The notes under the pieces: generated by a model
What the model was told of the DNA's origin: nothing
Seen by the model: only the letters and a program-made list of their open reading frames with translations
Databases searched by the model: none
Made by a program: the position numbers and the translations under genes
Source of the DNA: Nocardia sp. alder85J
GTDB taxonomy: Bacteria; Actinomycetota; Actinomycetes; Mycobacteriales; Mycobacteriaceae
Assembly: GCF_020176955.2 (NCBI RefSeq)
Contig: NZ_JAIUCZ020000014.1
Span: forward strand, 225,729 to 289,728
Length of the DNA: 64,000 nucleotides
Direction: 5' to 3'
Part shown: in pieces, positions 1 through 9,154 of the stretch
How positions within the stretch are numbered: the stretch's first letter is position 1
How the letters are laid out: each line of letters begins with the position of its first letter

Positions 1-172
1 CCGATGGCTCCGTTGCTCACCCTTCCCGCGCTCGCAGGCACCGACCGCCGGGTGGGACCGCCGGGGCTGCCGACGTCCCCGGTCCAGGGCCTGGGTGCGA
101 CACGTTCGGCCGACTCGACTACTGCCACTGTCCTTGAATACGAATTGATTCGTGCTCCCAGATGGGAATGTC

Positions 173-1030
173 ATGCACCCCTCCGCTCCGCGCCCGATCG
201 GGCCCCGGCGCGTCTGCTTCGACTGGCAGCAGACGCCGACGTCCTGGATTCCTGGTGAGCCGACCGCGGCGCACGTCACCAACGCCCTGCATCTGCTGCT
301 GCCCTCGGGCGAGCGGTGGTTCATCGACGTGTTCCGCGAAGCACTGCCACTGGTGCGCGACGAGGGACTGCGGACACGGATGAAAGGGTTCATGGGACAG
401 GAGGCAACACACAGTGTCCAGCACGCGGGCGTGGTGGACCATCTGGCACGAGCCGGGCTCGACGCCCGGCCGTTCGCCGAACGACTGGACAGAGTGTTCG
501 CCGGTCGGCTGGGGCGTCGGAGCCCTGCCGCGGTGCCGCGCTCGGAGTGGCTGCGAACCCGGCTGGCCGTCATCGCCGCGATCGAGCACTACACGGCAGT
601 GCTCGGTGACTGGATCCTGCGCGCGGACACCTTCGAACACGCCGGGGCCGACCCCACCATGCTCGAGCTGCTGCGCTGGCACGGCGCCGAGGAAGTCGAA
701 CATCGCGCGGTCGCCTACGACGTCTTCGCGTACCTCGGCGGCCGCGGCCCGGTGCGCTACGCCCGCCGCCTCGCCGGCTTCGCCGTCGCCACGGCACTGC
801 TGCTGTGGTTCTGGTTCTGGGGCGCCGCCTACCTCATGGCCACGGACCCTCAGCGACCCGGCGGGAAATACAAGCTGTCCGAACACAATCGAGCGATCCG
901 GAATGGGCTGCTGCCGAGCTGGCGGCTGATCGGCACTGCGATCGGACACTACCTGCGACCAGGCTTCCACCCCGACCAGGAGAGTTCAGCGGAACCAGCC
1001 CACGCATATCTGTCCGGCCGCTGGCAGTGA
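173..1030 (+). CDS. predicted metal-dependent hydrolase (PF10118-like)
   Basis: The 285-residue product resembles the predicted metal-dependent hydrolase family. It is mostly helical and has repeated His/Glu pairs that could bind a di-metal centre: GQEATHSVQH near residue 80, AIEHYTAV near residue 138 and HGAEEVEHRAVAYDVF near residue 175. A hydrophobic stretch rich in Leu, Trp and Phe near residues 205-225 suggests membrane association. I chose the ATG at 173 because the family motif FDWQQTPTSWIPGEPT follows soon after; a GTG at 152 is also in frame. The substrate is unknown. The next gene lies 88 bp downstream in the same direction and no shared function is evident. Family assignment comes from recalled motifs, not a search. 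Confidence 0.75.
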   Translation: MHPSAPRPIGPRRVCFDWQQTPTSWIPGEPTAAHVTNALHLLLPSGERWFIDVFREALPLVRDEGLRTRMKGFMGQEATHSVQHAGVVDHLARAGLDARPFAERLDRVFAGRLGRRSPAAVPRSEWLRTRLAVIAAIEHYTAVLGDWILRADTFEHAGADPTMLELLRWHGAEEVEHRAVAYDVFAYLGGRGPVRYARRLAGFAVATALLLWFWFWGAAYLMATDPQRPGGKYKLSEHNRAIRNGLLPSWRLIGTAIGHYLRPGFHPDQESSAEPAHAYLSGRWQ

Positions 1031-1118
1031 ACGGGCCCGGCAGGGCGGCCGGGGGTCGGTAGAAAACACCTGTCCCGCAGGCTATCTCACAGTATCGAGT
1101 GACCGGACGGAGCCACCC

Positions 1119-2105
1119 GTGCCGTGGTACATCATCGAAGATCTCGCCGGCGGGAGCACACCGGCAACCATCGTGTCCGTCGGCGACCACCGCCGCTCCC
1201 GGGTGCCGGCCACGACACTGGACCGCTACGAAGGCGTCGACCCGGCCGGCTACCTCGACCGGATCCGGCAGCACGGCGCGACCGTCAGTGAGCTCGTCAC
1301 CGGGCACTACGGGCCCCGATACCTCGAAGGCATACCGGTCATCGGCCCCGAGGAGGACGTGTACGGCATCCAGTTCTGGCTCGGCGATCCGAACGAACCA
1401 CCGGCTCCACCGTGCGCGGTGGCCGGAATCGACTGGGCCTCCGACATTCGACTGATCGTACTGTCGGCCGAAGCCTGGTCGATGGCATCCGAGACCACCG
1501 AAGCTCGTCGAAGTATGTTGTCGCCGGAGGACTGTCTGCGCCGAATAGTGCAATTCGACAACGCCGCCGATCTGGCGAAACTGGCTACCGATTGCCACGG
1601 TCCCGACGAATTCGCCGGGACCGCCACGGTTCTGCACGACCGCGGCAGTCTGATGAACTGGCACATCGTCGCGAAGAGACGAACGGGCGAACACCCCGGG
1701 GATGTCCGCGGTCTGGTCATCGACATCAGCCGCACGGAACCGGCCACGACACCACCGCCCTGGCGATACCCTGCGCCTCCTCCGAGCACACTCACCGCGT
1801 CAGCCCTGCTGGCTTTCTCCTCGACCTTCGGTGTCCCCGTGATCGCAGGGTGGATCGGCGGCAGACCCGCCTGGATCGGGCACACCGCCCCTGGCGATCC
1901 CGAATTGTTCCATCTCGACGACTGGGCACCCCTGCAAGCGGCCGCCCGGTCACTGCGCGACCCGGACGCCGAGACCACCATACCGGTGCGCGTACACGCG
2001 GCGACCGGATACCGATGGCATCGGGCCACCGCCGCCATCCGGCGTCACCCCGGTCGTGTCGGAGACTGCCTGCACGTCATCCGCATCACCGGTGGACAGC
2101 GGTGA
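1119..2105 (+). CDS. PAS/GAF-like regulatory protein (DUF5593-type, tentative)
   Basis: This 328-residue protein starts at a GTG preceded by a GGACGGAG ribosome site. Its features (WLGDPNEPPAP near residue 88, IRLIVLSAEAW near 110, VIDISRTEP near 205, VIAGWIGGRPAWIGH near 245) match an actinobacterial family that I recall being annotated as GAF or DUF5593. A role in signal sensing is an inference; no DNA-binding or catalytic motif is visible. A second copy, broken by a frameshift, lies at about 18820-19440 and shares LSPxxCLRR, ISRTEPA, LTASALL and ELFHLDDW blocks. Both copies lie in a neighbourhood with a SulP gene and an orphan response regulator, which suggests a duplicated module. Confidence 0.55.
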   Translation: MPWYIIEDLAGGSTPATIVSVGDHRRSRVPATTLDRYEGVDPAGYLDRIRQHGATVSELVTGHYGPRYLEGIPVIGPEEDVYGIQFWLGDPNEPPAPPCAVAGIDWASDIRLIVLSAEAWSMASETTEARRSMLSPEDCLRRIVQFDNAADLAKLATDCHGPDEFAGTATVLHDRGSLMNWHIVAKRRTGEHPGDVRGLVIDISRTEPATTPPPWRYPAPPPSTLTASALLAFSSTFGVPVIAGWIGGRPAWIGHTAPGDPELFHLDDWAPLQAAARSLRDPDAETTIPVRVHAATGYRWHRATAAIRRHPGRVGDCLHVIRITGGQR

Positions 2106-2397
2106 ACCGGCGACCGGCACCGAGTGCACGAAAGTCCAGACCGCAACCACAGTATCGCCGACCCGGCCGCATGCACGGCCCCGAGCACGGCGGCCGCCTG
2201 TACGAACACCAGCACCACCACCTGCCCGATCGCCGCGCGGGACGGCGGCGGACGGATCGAACAGATCGGTCACCCAGGATCCTCATGGGACCGCGGCCGC
2301 AGGCAGTCGGGCTGCGGCGCGAGCCGGCCGACCCTGCCTCGCCACATCGCATCCAGGACCGCCGAGCGGGCATTCTCATCCCAGTCTTCAGTATTTA

Positions 2398-2414
2398 ACT
2401 ATTGCGCAAATAGT
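2398..2414. promoter_or_regulatory. ArsR-type palindrome in front of the decayed sulP copy
   Basis: The 17-bp ACTATTGCGCAAATAGT has arms ACTATT/AATAGT. Its reverse complement shares ATCTACTrTTTGCGCAAT with a site at 26329-26346 upstream of arsR. It lies about 120 bp before the SulP pseudogene. Binding by the window's ArsR protein is inferred from this similarity and from position. Confidence 0.5.
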
Positions 2415-2534
2415 AGATCAGGCCGCAGGCCCGCCCTGCCGGCCTTCGCATCGCGGCAGGTGCGCGATGCACTGAACACCGTCGACAGCCGACCGGCAGT
2501 TCATCACAGGGCCCAGCCGGAGGGGAAGCTGGTG
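2415..2534. other. leader region before sulP remnant
   Basis: No coding signal was seen. The stretch links the palindrome at 2398-2414 to the first recognisable SulP codons and probably holds what remains of the promoter and the missing 5' part of the gene. Confidence 0.3.
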
Positions 2535-3430
2535 GTGGTGACCATGCTCGTTGGCGGCCGGTTCGAGCCCCGGCTGGCGTTCGCGCTGCTCACCGTGGCC
2601 ACCGCGACGCCGGTGACACAGCTGGCACATCTGCGGCTGCCCCTCGAAGGGGCGTTGCACTCCGGATTGCCCGCACCCGCACCGAGTTTCCTGCACCCCG
2701 ATCAGTTGGGCTCCCGCGCCGCACCCGCACAGGCGGGCGCAGCACCGGCCGCACTGGAGTCACTGTTGTCGGCCACCGCCGCCATGCCCATCGGCAGCCA
2801 CCACGACCCGAACCGGGAACTGCTCGGCCAGGGCCTGACCAACATCGCCGCACCGCGGTTCGGACGGGTACCGGCCACCGGCGCCATCGCCCGCACCGCG
2901 GTCGACGTACGCTCCGGAGCCCGCACCCGCCTGGCCACCCTCACCCACGTCGCAGTCCTCGCCGCGATCATCTGCCTGGCTGCACCACTGGTGGCGAGGA
3001 TCCCTGTCGCCGCGCTGGCCGGGGTGCTGCTGGCGCTGCACGCTCCCGCCACCGAGGCACGGCTGCACCGCATCCCCTCTCGACGACACCGGACGCCACC
3101 GAGGCGGGACACCGAATATTTCGAGGACAGTGCCCGCTCGGCCGACGAACAGGCCCTGCCGCCTCAGCGCATCGTCACCTACCGCCTCGACGGACCCCCT
3201 GTTCTTCGCCGCCACCCACCGGTTCCTGCTCGAACTGGCCGGCATCCACGTCGTCGTCCTGCGCATGCCACACCTCACCACCCGGCTACCAGCGGCGCCT
3301 CGCCACACTCGCAGCCCTACCGACCGGCGGCAATGCGAACCTGTTCGACCGGATACCCGACGCCATCACCGATGCCCGCCACCGGATCCGGCTCGCCACG
3401 GAAGTACCCCACCGACGAGCGAATCAACGG
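2535..3430 (+). pseudogene. decayed SulP anion transporter
   Basis: Translation in shifting frames matches the C-terminal two thirds of the intact SulP protein at 22280-23956. Shared blocks include GGRFEPRL, PxLDFLHPxQL-like FLHPDQLG, ALESLLSATAA, DPNRELLGQGLTNIAAP, GVPATGAIARTAV-like segments and EARLHRIP. In the STAS region LFFAATHRFLLELA and VVLRMPHLT are in one frame, and LATLAALPTG and DAITDARHRI are in another. The N-terminal membrane half is missing. About 57 residues between AGVLLA and EARLHRIP are deleted, and at least two frameshifts break the STAS domain, so it cannot make a working permease. It appears to be the remnant of a duplicated sulP locus. Confidence 0.85.
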
Positions 3431-3629
3431 CACCCTATGTGCCGCAACAAATCTACGGATCTGCGGCAGCGGTCGCTCCCGGAGACGACCGGCTCGCCCC
3501 TGCCCGCGGCGGATCCTCATTCCGATCCCCGCACCCCGGGCGGGCCCGACCTCCGGTCGTGGTGGATCGGGCCCGCCATGACGGCCTCCACCCGCCTTGG
3601 CGGCTATGCGCCACAATTCGATCTTCCGA

Positions 3630-3668
3630 TTGACAGTACCGAACCGTGTTAGTAAATATACACTTACT
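3630..3668 (+). promoter_or_regulatory. promoter with AGTAA-N8-TTACT operator
   Basis: TTGACA at 3630-3635 is followed after 17 bp by TAAATA at 3653-3658. The -10 is overlapped by the inverted repeat AGTAA-N8-TTACT (3651-3668). The same palindrome occurs at 18515-18532 and, with ACTAA as the left arm, at 21732-21749. The likely target is the PucR-type gene starting about 220 bp downstream. Which regulator binds is unknown. Confidence 0.5.
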
Positions 3669-3890
3669 TAGCGGCGCGGACGTCTCCCGCTGCCCGCTGA
3701 GGCCCGCGTGACGACATGCCGATGGGAGTTCACCCCGTATCGGCGTCTGGCTGCGCGTTAGGTGCCACAGCGTCGAATACTCGTCGACGAGTACCCTCAC
3801 CGCTGACCACAGCGCACCGTTGTCGATCTGTCTTCTGCATCACTTTTTCCGCGGATCCCGCGGATCCACCGCTTGTCAGGACAGCCTCCT

Positions 3891-5135
3891 ATGCGCACGG
3901 CAACAGCGAGCCACCCGTCACACCGCATGGCGGATGGCCTTTTCACCCGAAGGTTGTATTCGAGCGCTCGCGCGCAGGTATCCCGGTTGTGCTGGGAATT
4001 CGTCACGTCGGCCGGAGATAGTGCACCGGACCGGTGCGCCGATCGGGTTCACGATGCCGCACAACAATGGTCCGCCGAAGGGCTGCCCTATCGGAAAGCG
4101 CACATGGCGATACACGAAGCCCTGCGCGAGACCCTCGACCACCTCGGCAAGCAGCCCACCTCGGCCCTACCCCGGCAACTGCGCATGGTCCTCGACATCT
4201 CGCCGCGGCTGTCCCGATCCGTGCTGCGCGCCTATCACCCGGCCCGGCTCGACTACTACTCGTCGCCACCGGCGCCGGGACGAGCGCGGGCTGTCGCGTT
4301 GTTCGACAACAGTGCACCCCGGCCACGTGGCACCGGGACTGCCGCCTACGACATCGTTGCCCTCCGTGTCGAGCCGGGGGGCGACTCGGTCGCGACCGGA
4401 TCACCGATGCAGCGGTTCCTGCGCCAACTGCGAACGCATCGTGACACTGTGCTGCCGATTGTCGCCGAATCGACCGGCACATTGCTGATCCCCGCCACGC
4501 GAACAACGTGCGAACTGGACGAGGTACTGCGCGTGTGTTGCACCGAGGCGTCACTCGCCGTGACCGCGGCGACTGTGCACGCTCGCCGCCCCGAACTCCG
4601 ATCCGCGCGCGAACACGCTCATCAACTTCTCGACCTCGTCGAGCAACTCGGCTGCGGACCCGGACTGTACCGTTTCTCCGATCTCGCATTCGAGTACCAG
4701 ATCACCCGTCCAGGACCCGCCCGCGATCGGCTGGCCGCGATTCTCGATCCACTCGACACCCATCCGGGCCTGCTGACCGTCGTGGCCCACCACATTCGCA
4801 CCGGTGGTGTGCAGATCCGCACCGCGCAATTACTGGGAATACACCCCATGACGCTGGCGAACCGTCTACGGCAGATACGGGAACTGACCGGACTCGACCC
4901 CACCGAACATTCCGCCCGCTGGCAGCTCCATGCCGCACTCATCGCCTATATCACACGGCCGACCACAAGAGATCGGAACAACCTCTTGTCCCCGCACTCT
5001 GCACCATTGCGGGCAGTGCTCCAGTCCGGCTCGTCACCGCACTGCGACACCTTCGAACATCACGCTCCCCGCCCGGCTTCGAATTTGCCGAGTCACCGCA
5101 ATACACCACCCCGACCCGGGGGTCAATGCCGTTAA
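3891..5135 (+). CDS. PucR/CdaR-type transcriptional regulator
   Basis: The protein of about 414 residues ends in a PucR-type helix-turn-helix: IRTAQLLGIHPMTLANRLRQI followed by RELTGLDPTEHSARWQLHAAL, near residues 310-360. The upstream part has the GGDEF-like middle domain layout usual for the family. I chose the ATG at 3891 as the first ATG; a TTG at 3873 is also in frame and no strong ribosome site decides between them. The last few codons and the stop are supplied by the IS4 element that begins at 5124. Without the insertion the frame would run through the target site and stop a few residues later, overlapping the convergent response-regulator gene. Confidence 0.75.
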   Translation: MRTATASHPSHRMADGLFTRRLYSSARAQVSRLCWEFVTSAGDSAPDRCADRVHDAAQQWSAEGLPYRKAHMAIHEALRETLDHLGKQPTSALPRQLRMVLDISPRLSRSVLRAYHPARLDYYSSPPAPGRARAVALFDNSAPRPRGTGTAAYDIVALRVEPGGDSVATGSPMQRFLRQLRTHRDTVLPIVAESTGTLLIPATRTTCELDEVLRVCCTEASLAVTAATVHARRPELRSAREHAHQLLDLVEQLGCGPGLYRFSDLAFEYQITRPGPARDRLAAILDPLDTHPGLLTVVAHHIRTGGVQIRTAQLLGIHPMTLANRLRQIRELTGLDPTEHSARWQLHAALIAYITRPTTRDRNNLLSPHSAPLRAVLQSGSSPHCDTFEHHAPRPASNLPSHRNTPPRPGGQCR

Positions 5136-6666
5136 CTTACGCGCTGGTGTAACCGGATTTCTGGTGGCTGGCTGTGGTTGATGTTCTTGTGCTTCAAGGT
5201 TTTTCGTTTGAATTTGTGTCTTCCGGCGCGTTTGAGGACGCGGGGGTAGCTGCGCTGTCGGCGGGGCGGGTTGGGGCGTTCGAGGATCTCGGCGGCAGCC
5301 GCGGTGAGGCCGGCGGTGAGCCGGTCAGGGGGAAAAACCCGCCTGCCCGGTGACATGTCGCCGGACAACGCGGAGAGAGCGGATGAACGACAACCGTAAC
5401 GGGTCGGCGCCGGCGAGGTCGGCGGCGTGATGCATGAGTTCGCGGATGGCGTAGTGGGTTGTCAGCAGGCCCCAGATCTCCTGGCGCACCATCGCCGGGC
5501 TTTGCGAGCGCAGCAGCCGGTAGCTGCCGCGCTGGCGGGTTTCGATCTCGGCGAGACCGGTTTCGAACTCCCACCGGCAGTGGTAGGCGGCGGCCAGCTC
5601 GCCCGCGGTGACCTCGACGGGGTCGAGCACGGTGGTGATCAGCCGGATCGGTCCCGGTTGGTCACTGTCACGGTTGGCGACCTCGTATTCGACTACCCGG
5701 ACGGTGACGCCCTCGGGCACGGTGTCCAGGCTGCGGGCGCGGTGGCGGCGGATCCGCTGCCGCTCGACATCGGTCATCAACCGCGACAGATACGAGCCGT
5801 CCGGAAGCTGCTGCACGACATGCAGTTTCAGCCCCGACTGCACCCGCCACAGCAGATCCGCACCGGTCTCGGCGGCCTCGCGCCAGAACTCGTGGGAGTA
5901 GAATCCGCGATCGGCGATCACCAGCATCCCCGGTTCGAACGAGGCCGGCAGTCCGCGGGTGATCTCCCGCTCGTCGGTGGAGACCGCACCGATCCCGGCG
6001 TCGACGATCGCGTGGGTCGCGCATTCGGCCAGGCCGACGATCTTCACCTTCGGATACGGGTCTTCCAGGCTCTGATGGGTTTTCCCTCGCCCGAACACCT
6101 CCTCATTGCCCGGGGTGTCGGGGATGTCCATCTGCACACCATCCACAGCCATCACCCCGCCGGCCCGCCAGCCACGCACCCGGTGTCCCAGCACCGGCCA
6201 AAGGCACCGCGACCCGCCGATACAGCTCCCGCACCGGCTCCTCACCGAGGCGGGCGCGGGCCTTGCACAACGCCGGCGACGTCGGCACCTGCCAGCCGTC
6301 GTCCCACGACCGCAGAAACCGCAGCCCGTCAACGAGTTTCCGCATCACCTCCTCGTAGGCGTCGTCGAAGAACAACGTCAACGCCAGCACGAAATACACC
6401 ACCACCCGCGCCGGCAACAACCGCCGCCGCTTCTCCACCCGCCCGGTCCCGGCCAGCACCTCATCGACCAGATCCGGACCCACCACCCGCGTCAGCACAC
6501 CCAGCCCGACCCGATCGGTCAACCGGCCCGCCACTTCCACCTGCACCACGAACCGGCACCATACCCCGAAACCGACTGCCACACAGCACATCTCACAACC
6601 AACCAACCCACCCAGCCCCCAGCTACCATCGCCAACCTGGGCAAACAGCCAAAGTTAACGGCATTG
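5124..6666 (-). mobile_element. IS4-family insertion sequence, copy 1 (inactivated)
   Basis: The ends carry the 15-bp inverted repeat CAATGCCGTTAACTT (5124-5138 and 6652-6666). They are flanked by a 10-bp direct repeat ACCCGGGGGT at 5114-5123 and 6667-6676. A duplication of this length fits the IS4 family, and the CAATGCC tip matches IS4 copy 2 at 40836-42407. The element sits exactly between the convergent PucR-type and response-regulator genes and alters the 3' end of the former. Its transposase has two frame breaks. Confidence 0.9.
5132..6606 (-). pseudogene. IS4-family transposase with two frame breaks
   Basis: Reading from 6606, the N-terminal domain (LPARVVVYFVLALTLFFDDAY) runs to about 6170. 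A shift there moves to the frame holding the DDE core: MAVDGVQMDIPDTPGN, LVIADRGFYSHEFW and AAYHCRWEFETGLAEIE. A second shift at the T5C5 run (5328-5337) joins the conserved C-terminal tail NPPRRQRSYPR. That second break needs a +1 skip after CCC, with UGA as the next codon. The same +1 skip at the same place is needed in IS4 copy 2. Because of the other frameshift this copy is probably inactive. Confidence 0.85.
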
Positions 6667-6675
6667 ACCCGGGGG

Positions 6676-7425
6676 TCACCGGGTTTCACCGGGCGAGCGC
6701 AATACATAGCCGACACCACGCACAGTGTGTATCAATGGCGATCCGTATTTGTCGATCCTGCGCCGCAGCCGGCCGACAGAGTTATCGATCACATGCCCCC
6801 GGCAGCCATCGGGATCTCCCCATACGCGTTCCAGGATCTGCCGCCTGCTGACGACTTTCCCCGCGTTGACCATGAGATAGCGCAGGAGCGCGAATTCGAT
6901 TGCCGGTAACCACAGTTGATGCCCGGTACGGTGCACGGTATGGGCATCGATGTCCAGGACCAGGTCTGCGAAACGCAGGCGACCGGGCTCATCGGTATAC
7001 GCCGTACGCGCCCGGCGCAGGAGCATATGCAGCCGGGCGATCAGCTCCTCCAGGCTGAAAGGCTTACCGACATAGTCGTCACCGCCGGCTGCGAGACCCG
7101 CCAGCCTGTCCTCGACCGCATCACGCGCGGACAGGAACAGCACCGGCTGGTCATAACCCGACTCGCGAAACCGCCGGGCGACGGAGTAGCCGTCGATATC
7201 CGGCAGCGTGACATCGAGTACCACCACATCCGGCGAATACGCCGATATCGCCGCGAGCGCAGAGGTGCCGTTCACCGCAGAACACACTTCCCATCCGGCA
7301 AATCGCAAGGCGGTACTGAGCAGTTCGACGAAATCACACTCATCGTCGACAATCAGAACCATCGGAGCAGGCACCCCGACCGCACCTCGTACCATTCCGG
7401 ATGCCGACACACGATCTCTGATCAT
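6676..7425 (-). CDS. OmpR/PhoB-type response regulator, orphan
   Basis: The receiver domain (residues about 20-130) has the acidic pair in LIVDDE, the phospho-acceptor in VVVLDVTLPD and the conserved lysine in YVGKPF. The C-terminal winged helix ends in DNSVGRLRRRID and TVRGVGYVLR. I chose the ATG at 7425 because GGGAGG lies just upstream and the aligned start of the paralog at 20486 has the same arrangement. No sensor kinase gene lies nearby. The stop codon overlaps the last base of the IS4 target duplication. The gene pairs with the response regulator at 19593-20486, with which it shares promoter layout. Confidence 0.88.
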   Translation of the reverse strand: MIRDRVSASGMVRGAVGVPAPMVLIVDDECDFVELLSTALRFAGWEVCSAVNGTSALAAISAYSPDVVVLDVTLPDIDGYSVARRFRESGYDQPVLFLSARDAVEDRLAGLAAGGDDYVGKPFSLEELIARLHMLLRRARTAYTDEPGRLRFADLVLDIDAHTVHRTGHQLWLPAIEFALLRYLMVNAGKVVSRRQILERVWGDPDGCRGHVIDNSVGRLRRRIDKYGSPLIHTVRGVGYVLRSPGETR

Positions 7426-7647
7426 GCGGCCCACCTCCCGCAACACCACTCAACAACTCCGATACCGCTCACCGCGCCCAGCAGATGGACACAGCCGGGC
7501 ACGACGAGCGCAAACAAAAACAGTGACGCCGCCGGGACGAACTATTTCTCCGGGGGCATAATGACACAACTCCCGACGCCCCAATGCATCCGGGAATGAT
7601 AGATAGCGCCTCGGCCGATCCCATATCGACTGCCGAGGCGTAGACTC

Positions 7648-7677
7648 ATTGTATTGCTGCGATCAGCCGAATTGCAA
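7648..7677 (-). promoter_or_regulatory. promoter of response regulator 1
   Basis: On the minus strand TTGCAA (7677-7672) and TACAAT (7653-7648) are separated by 18 bp. The paralogous gene has TTGCAG-17-TATAGT at the same distance from its start (20735-20707), and the motif TGCAATCATTCG is conserved at both. Transcription would begin near 7641, giving a leader of about 215 nt. Confidence 0.6.
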
Positions 7678-7760
7678 TCATTCGAAGCCAATTTGGGGCC
7701 GGTGACAACCCCGCTCCTCCGAACAGCGACAGTGATCACACGCTCCGGAAACGAATGCCC

Positions 7761-9091
7761 CTAGCACGACAGTTGTATTTCGTTGTTTTGTAATCGTTTC
7801 TGTTGGTGGCGGAGTTGTCGGGCGTGTGCTTGGTGGCGGCGGCGCCAGTGGCAGGTGGCGAGTGCGTGGGTGAGGGTGCGGGCGGGGTGGAGCACTATCG
7901 CCAGGAGACGGCGGATGTCGGCGACTGTGATTCGGCCCAGCCCGCGTGGGCTTTTGGGTCGGTGGCGGCGGTGACGGCGAGGAAGGCGTGGGCGAGCATG
8001 GCGAGGGTGATGTGCCGGTACCAGGGATGCCATTTGCGGACTTGGTAGTGGTCGAGGCCGCACTGGTCCTTGGCGGCCTGGAAGCACTCTTCGACCGCCC
8101 ATCGGGCGCCGGCCACGGCCACGACCTGTTCCCGCTCGATGGTGGCGGGGTGGAAGCACAGGTAATAGGCGATATCGGCAGGGTTGTCGAGGGATCGGCG
8201 GGCCAGCAGGGTTCTGGTGTATCCGGCGGGGAGGTCACCGAAATTGGGGAGGGTGGCCCAGGCCCAGTCGTATTCGCGTTCGCCGCGTTCACCGAGTCCT
8301 GCCGAGACGCGGTGCCAGGCTTGTGCGGGTGCTCGGGCGACGAGGGTGTCGACGCGGCGGCGGCCGTCGAGGTCGGGCACGGTGTGCCGGACCGGCACCT
8401 CGAGGACGTAGGACAGGCGGCGGGTCTCGCAGAAGGCCCGGAACCGGCCGTCGCGGCCGTAGGCAGAGTCCGCGGCCACCCATCCTGCGGGCACTCCGGC
8501 GTCCAGGGTCCGGGCGATCATCATCTCCGCGAGCCTGGGCTTCGTCAGAAGACCTGTACTGCAACGTGTTTCGGGTATGCCTGCTTCGATACAGCGATCG
8601 CGGTCACCGATCCACGACTCGGGCAGGTAGAGCTCTCGGTCGATCAGCGCCCGGCCCGAGCGCCCGGCGTAGGCGAGGAACACCCCGAGCTGAGAATTCT
8701 CCACACGCCCGGCCGTCCCGGAGTACTGGCGTTGCACACCCGCGGACTTCACCCCCTTCTTCAAGAACCCGGTCTCGTCCGGAACCAGGACTCCATCAGG
8801 GCAGGCCAGCGCCTCGGCGACGTACGCCCGCAGGCAATCGCGCAACTCGTCGGCGTCCCACCGCGACCGATTCAAGAAATGTTGTAACCGGCCCGGATCC
8901 TCCTCTCCCGCAGCCTCGGACAACTGCCACGTATTCTTCCGCTCCACCGGCGCCAGCAACCCCGTCAGATACGACCGCGCCCACCGCCGCGGCTCCGCCC
9001 GATAGAACACCCCCGCCACCCGCGCGAACACCTCATCGAAACTCACTCGCCACGCCGAAACATCCTCTGCGGCAACATCACCCAGCACGAG
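7761..9091 (-). CDS. IS701-family transposase, read through a -1 shift
   Basis: The N-terminal and DDE parts (VPDETGFLKKGVKSAGVQRQ, GWVAADSAYGRDG, GARWAVEECFQAAKDQCGLD) are in one frame. That frame closes soon after DPK at about 7955. The expected ending (SPRGLGRITVADIRRLLAIV through NNEIQLSC) lies in the -1 frame. At the junction the mRNA reads C CCA AAA, a canonical X XXY YYZ slippery heptamer, so programmed -1 frameshifting is possible. IS701 transposases normally use one frame, so a simple deletion in the A4 run is the main alternative. I chose the GTG near 9091 because earlier codons lie within the terminal repeat. Confidence 0.75.
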
Positions 9092-9148
9092 ACGACAAGG
9101 TATCCCACCATCGGTCCGACTGCAAAACAACGAAATACAACTGTCGTG
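7765..9148 (-). mobile_element. IS701-family insertion sequence
   Basis: Perfect inverted repeats of about 26 bp (starting CACGACAGTTGTATTTCG on the left) bound the element. They are flanked by CTAG at 7761-7764 and 9149-9152. This matches the YTAR target preference known for IS701. It carries one transposase gene whose frame changes near 7955. The stop codon of the shifted frame lies in the left CTAG target copy. Confidence 0.9.
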
Positions 9149-9154
9149 CTAGTC

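Noticed and set aside
5427..6851. 474-codon plus-strand frame over IS4 copy 1
   Set aside because: Antisense to the transposase and crosses the element end; no independent motif.
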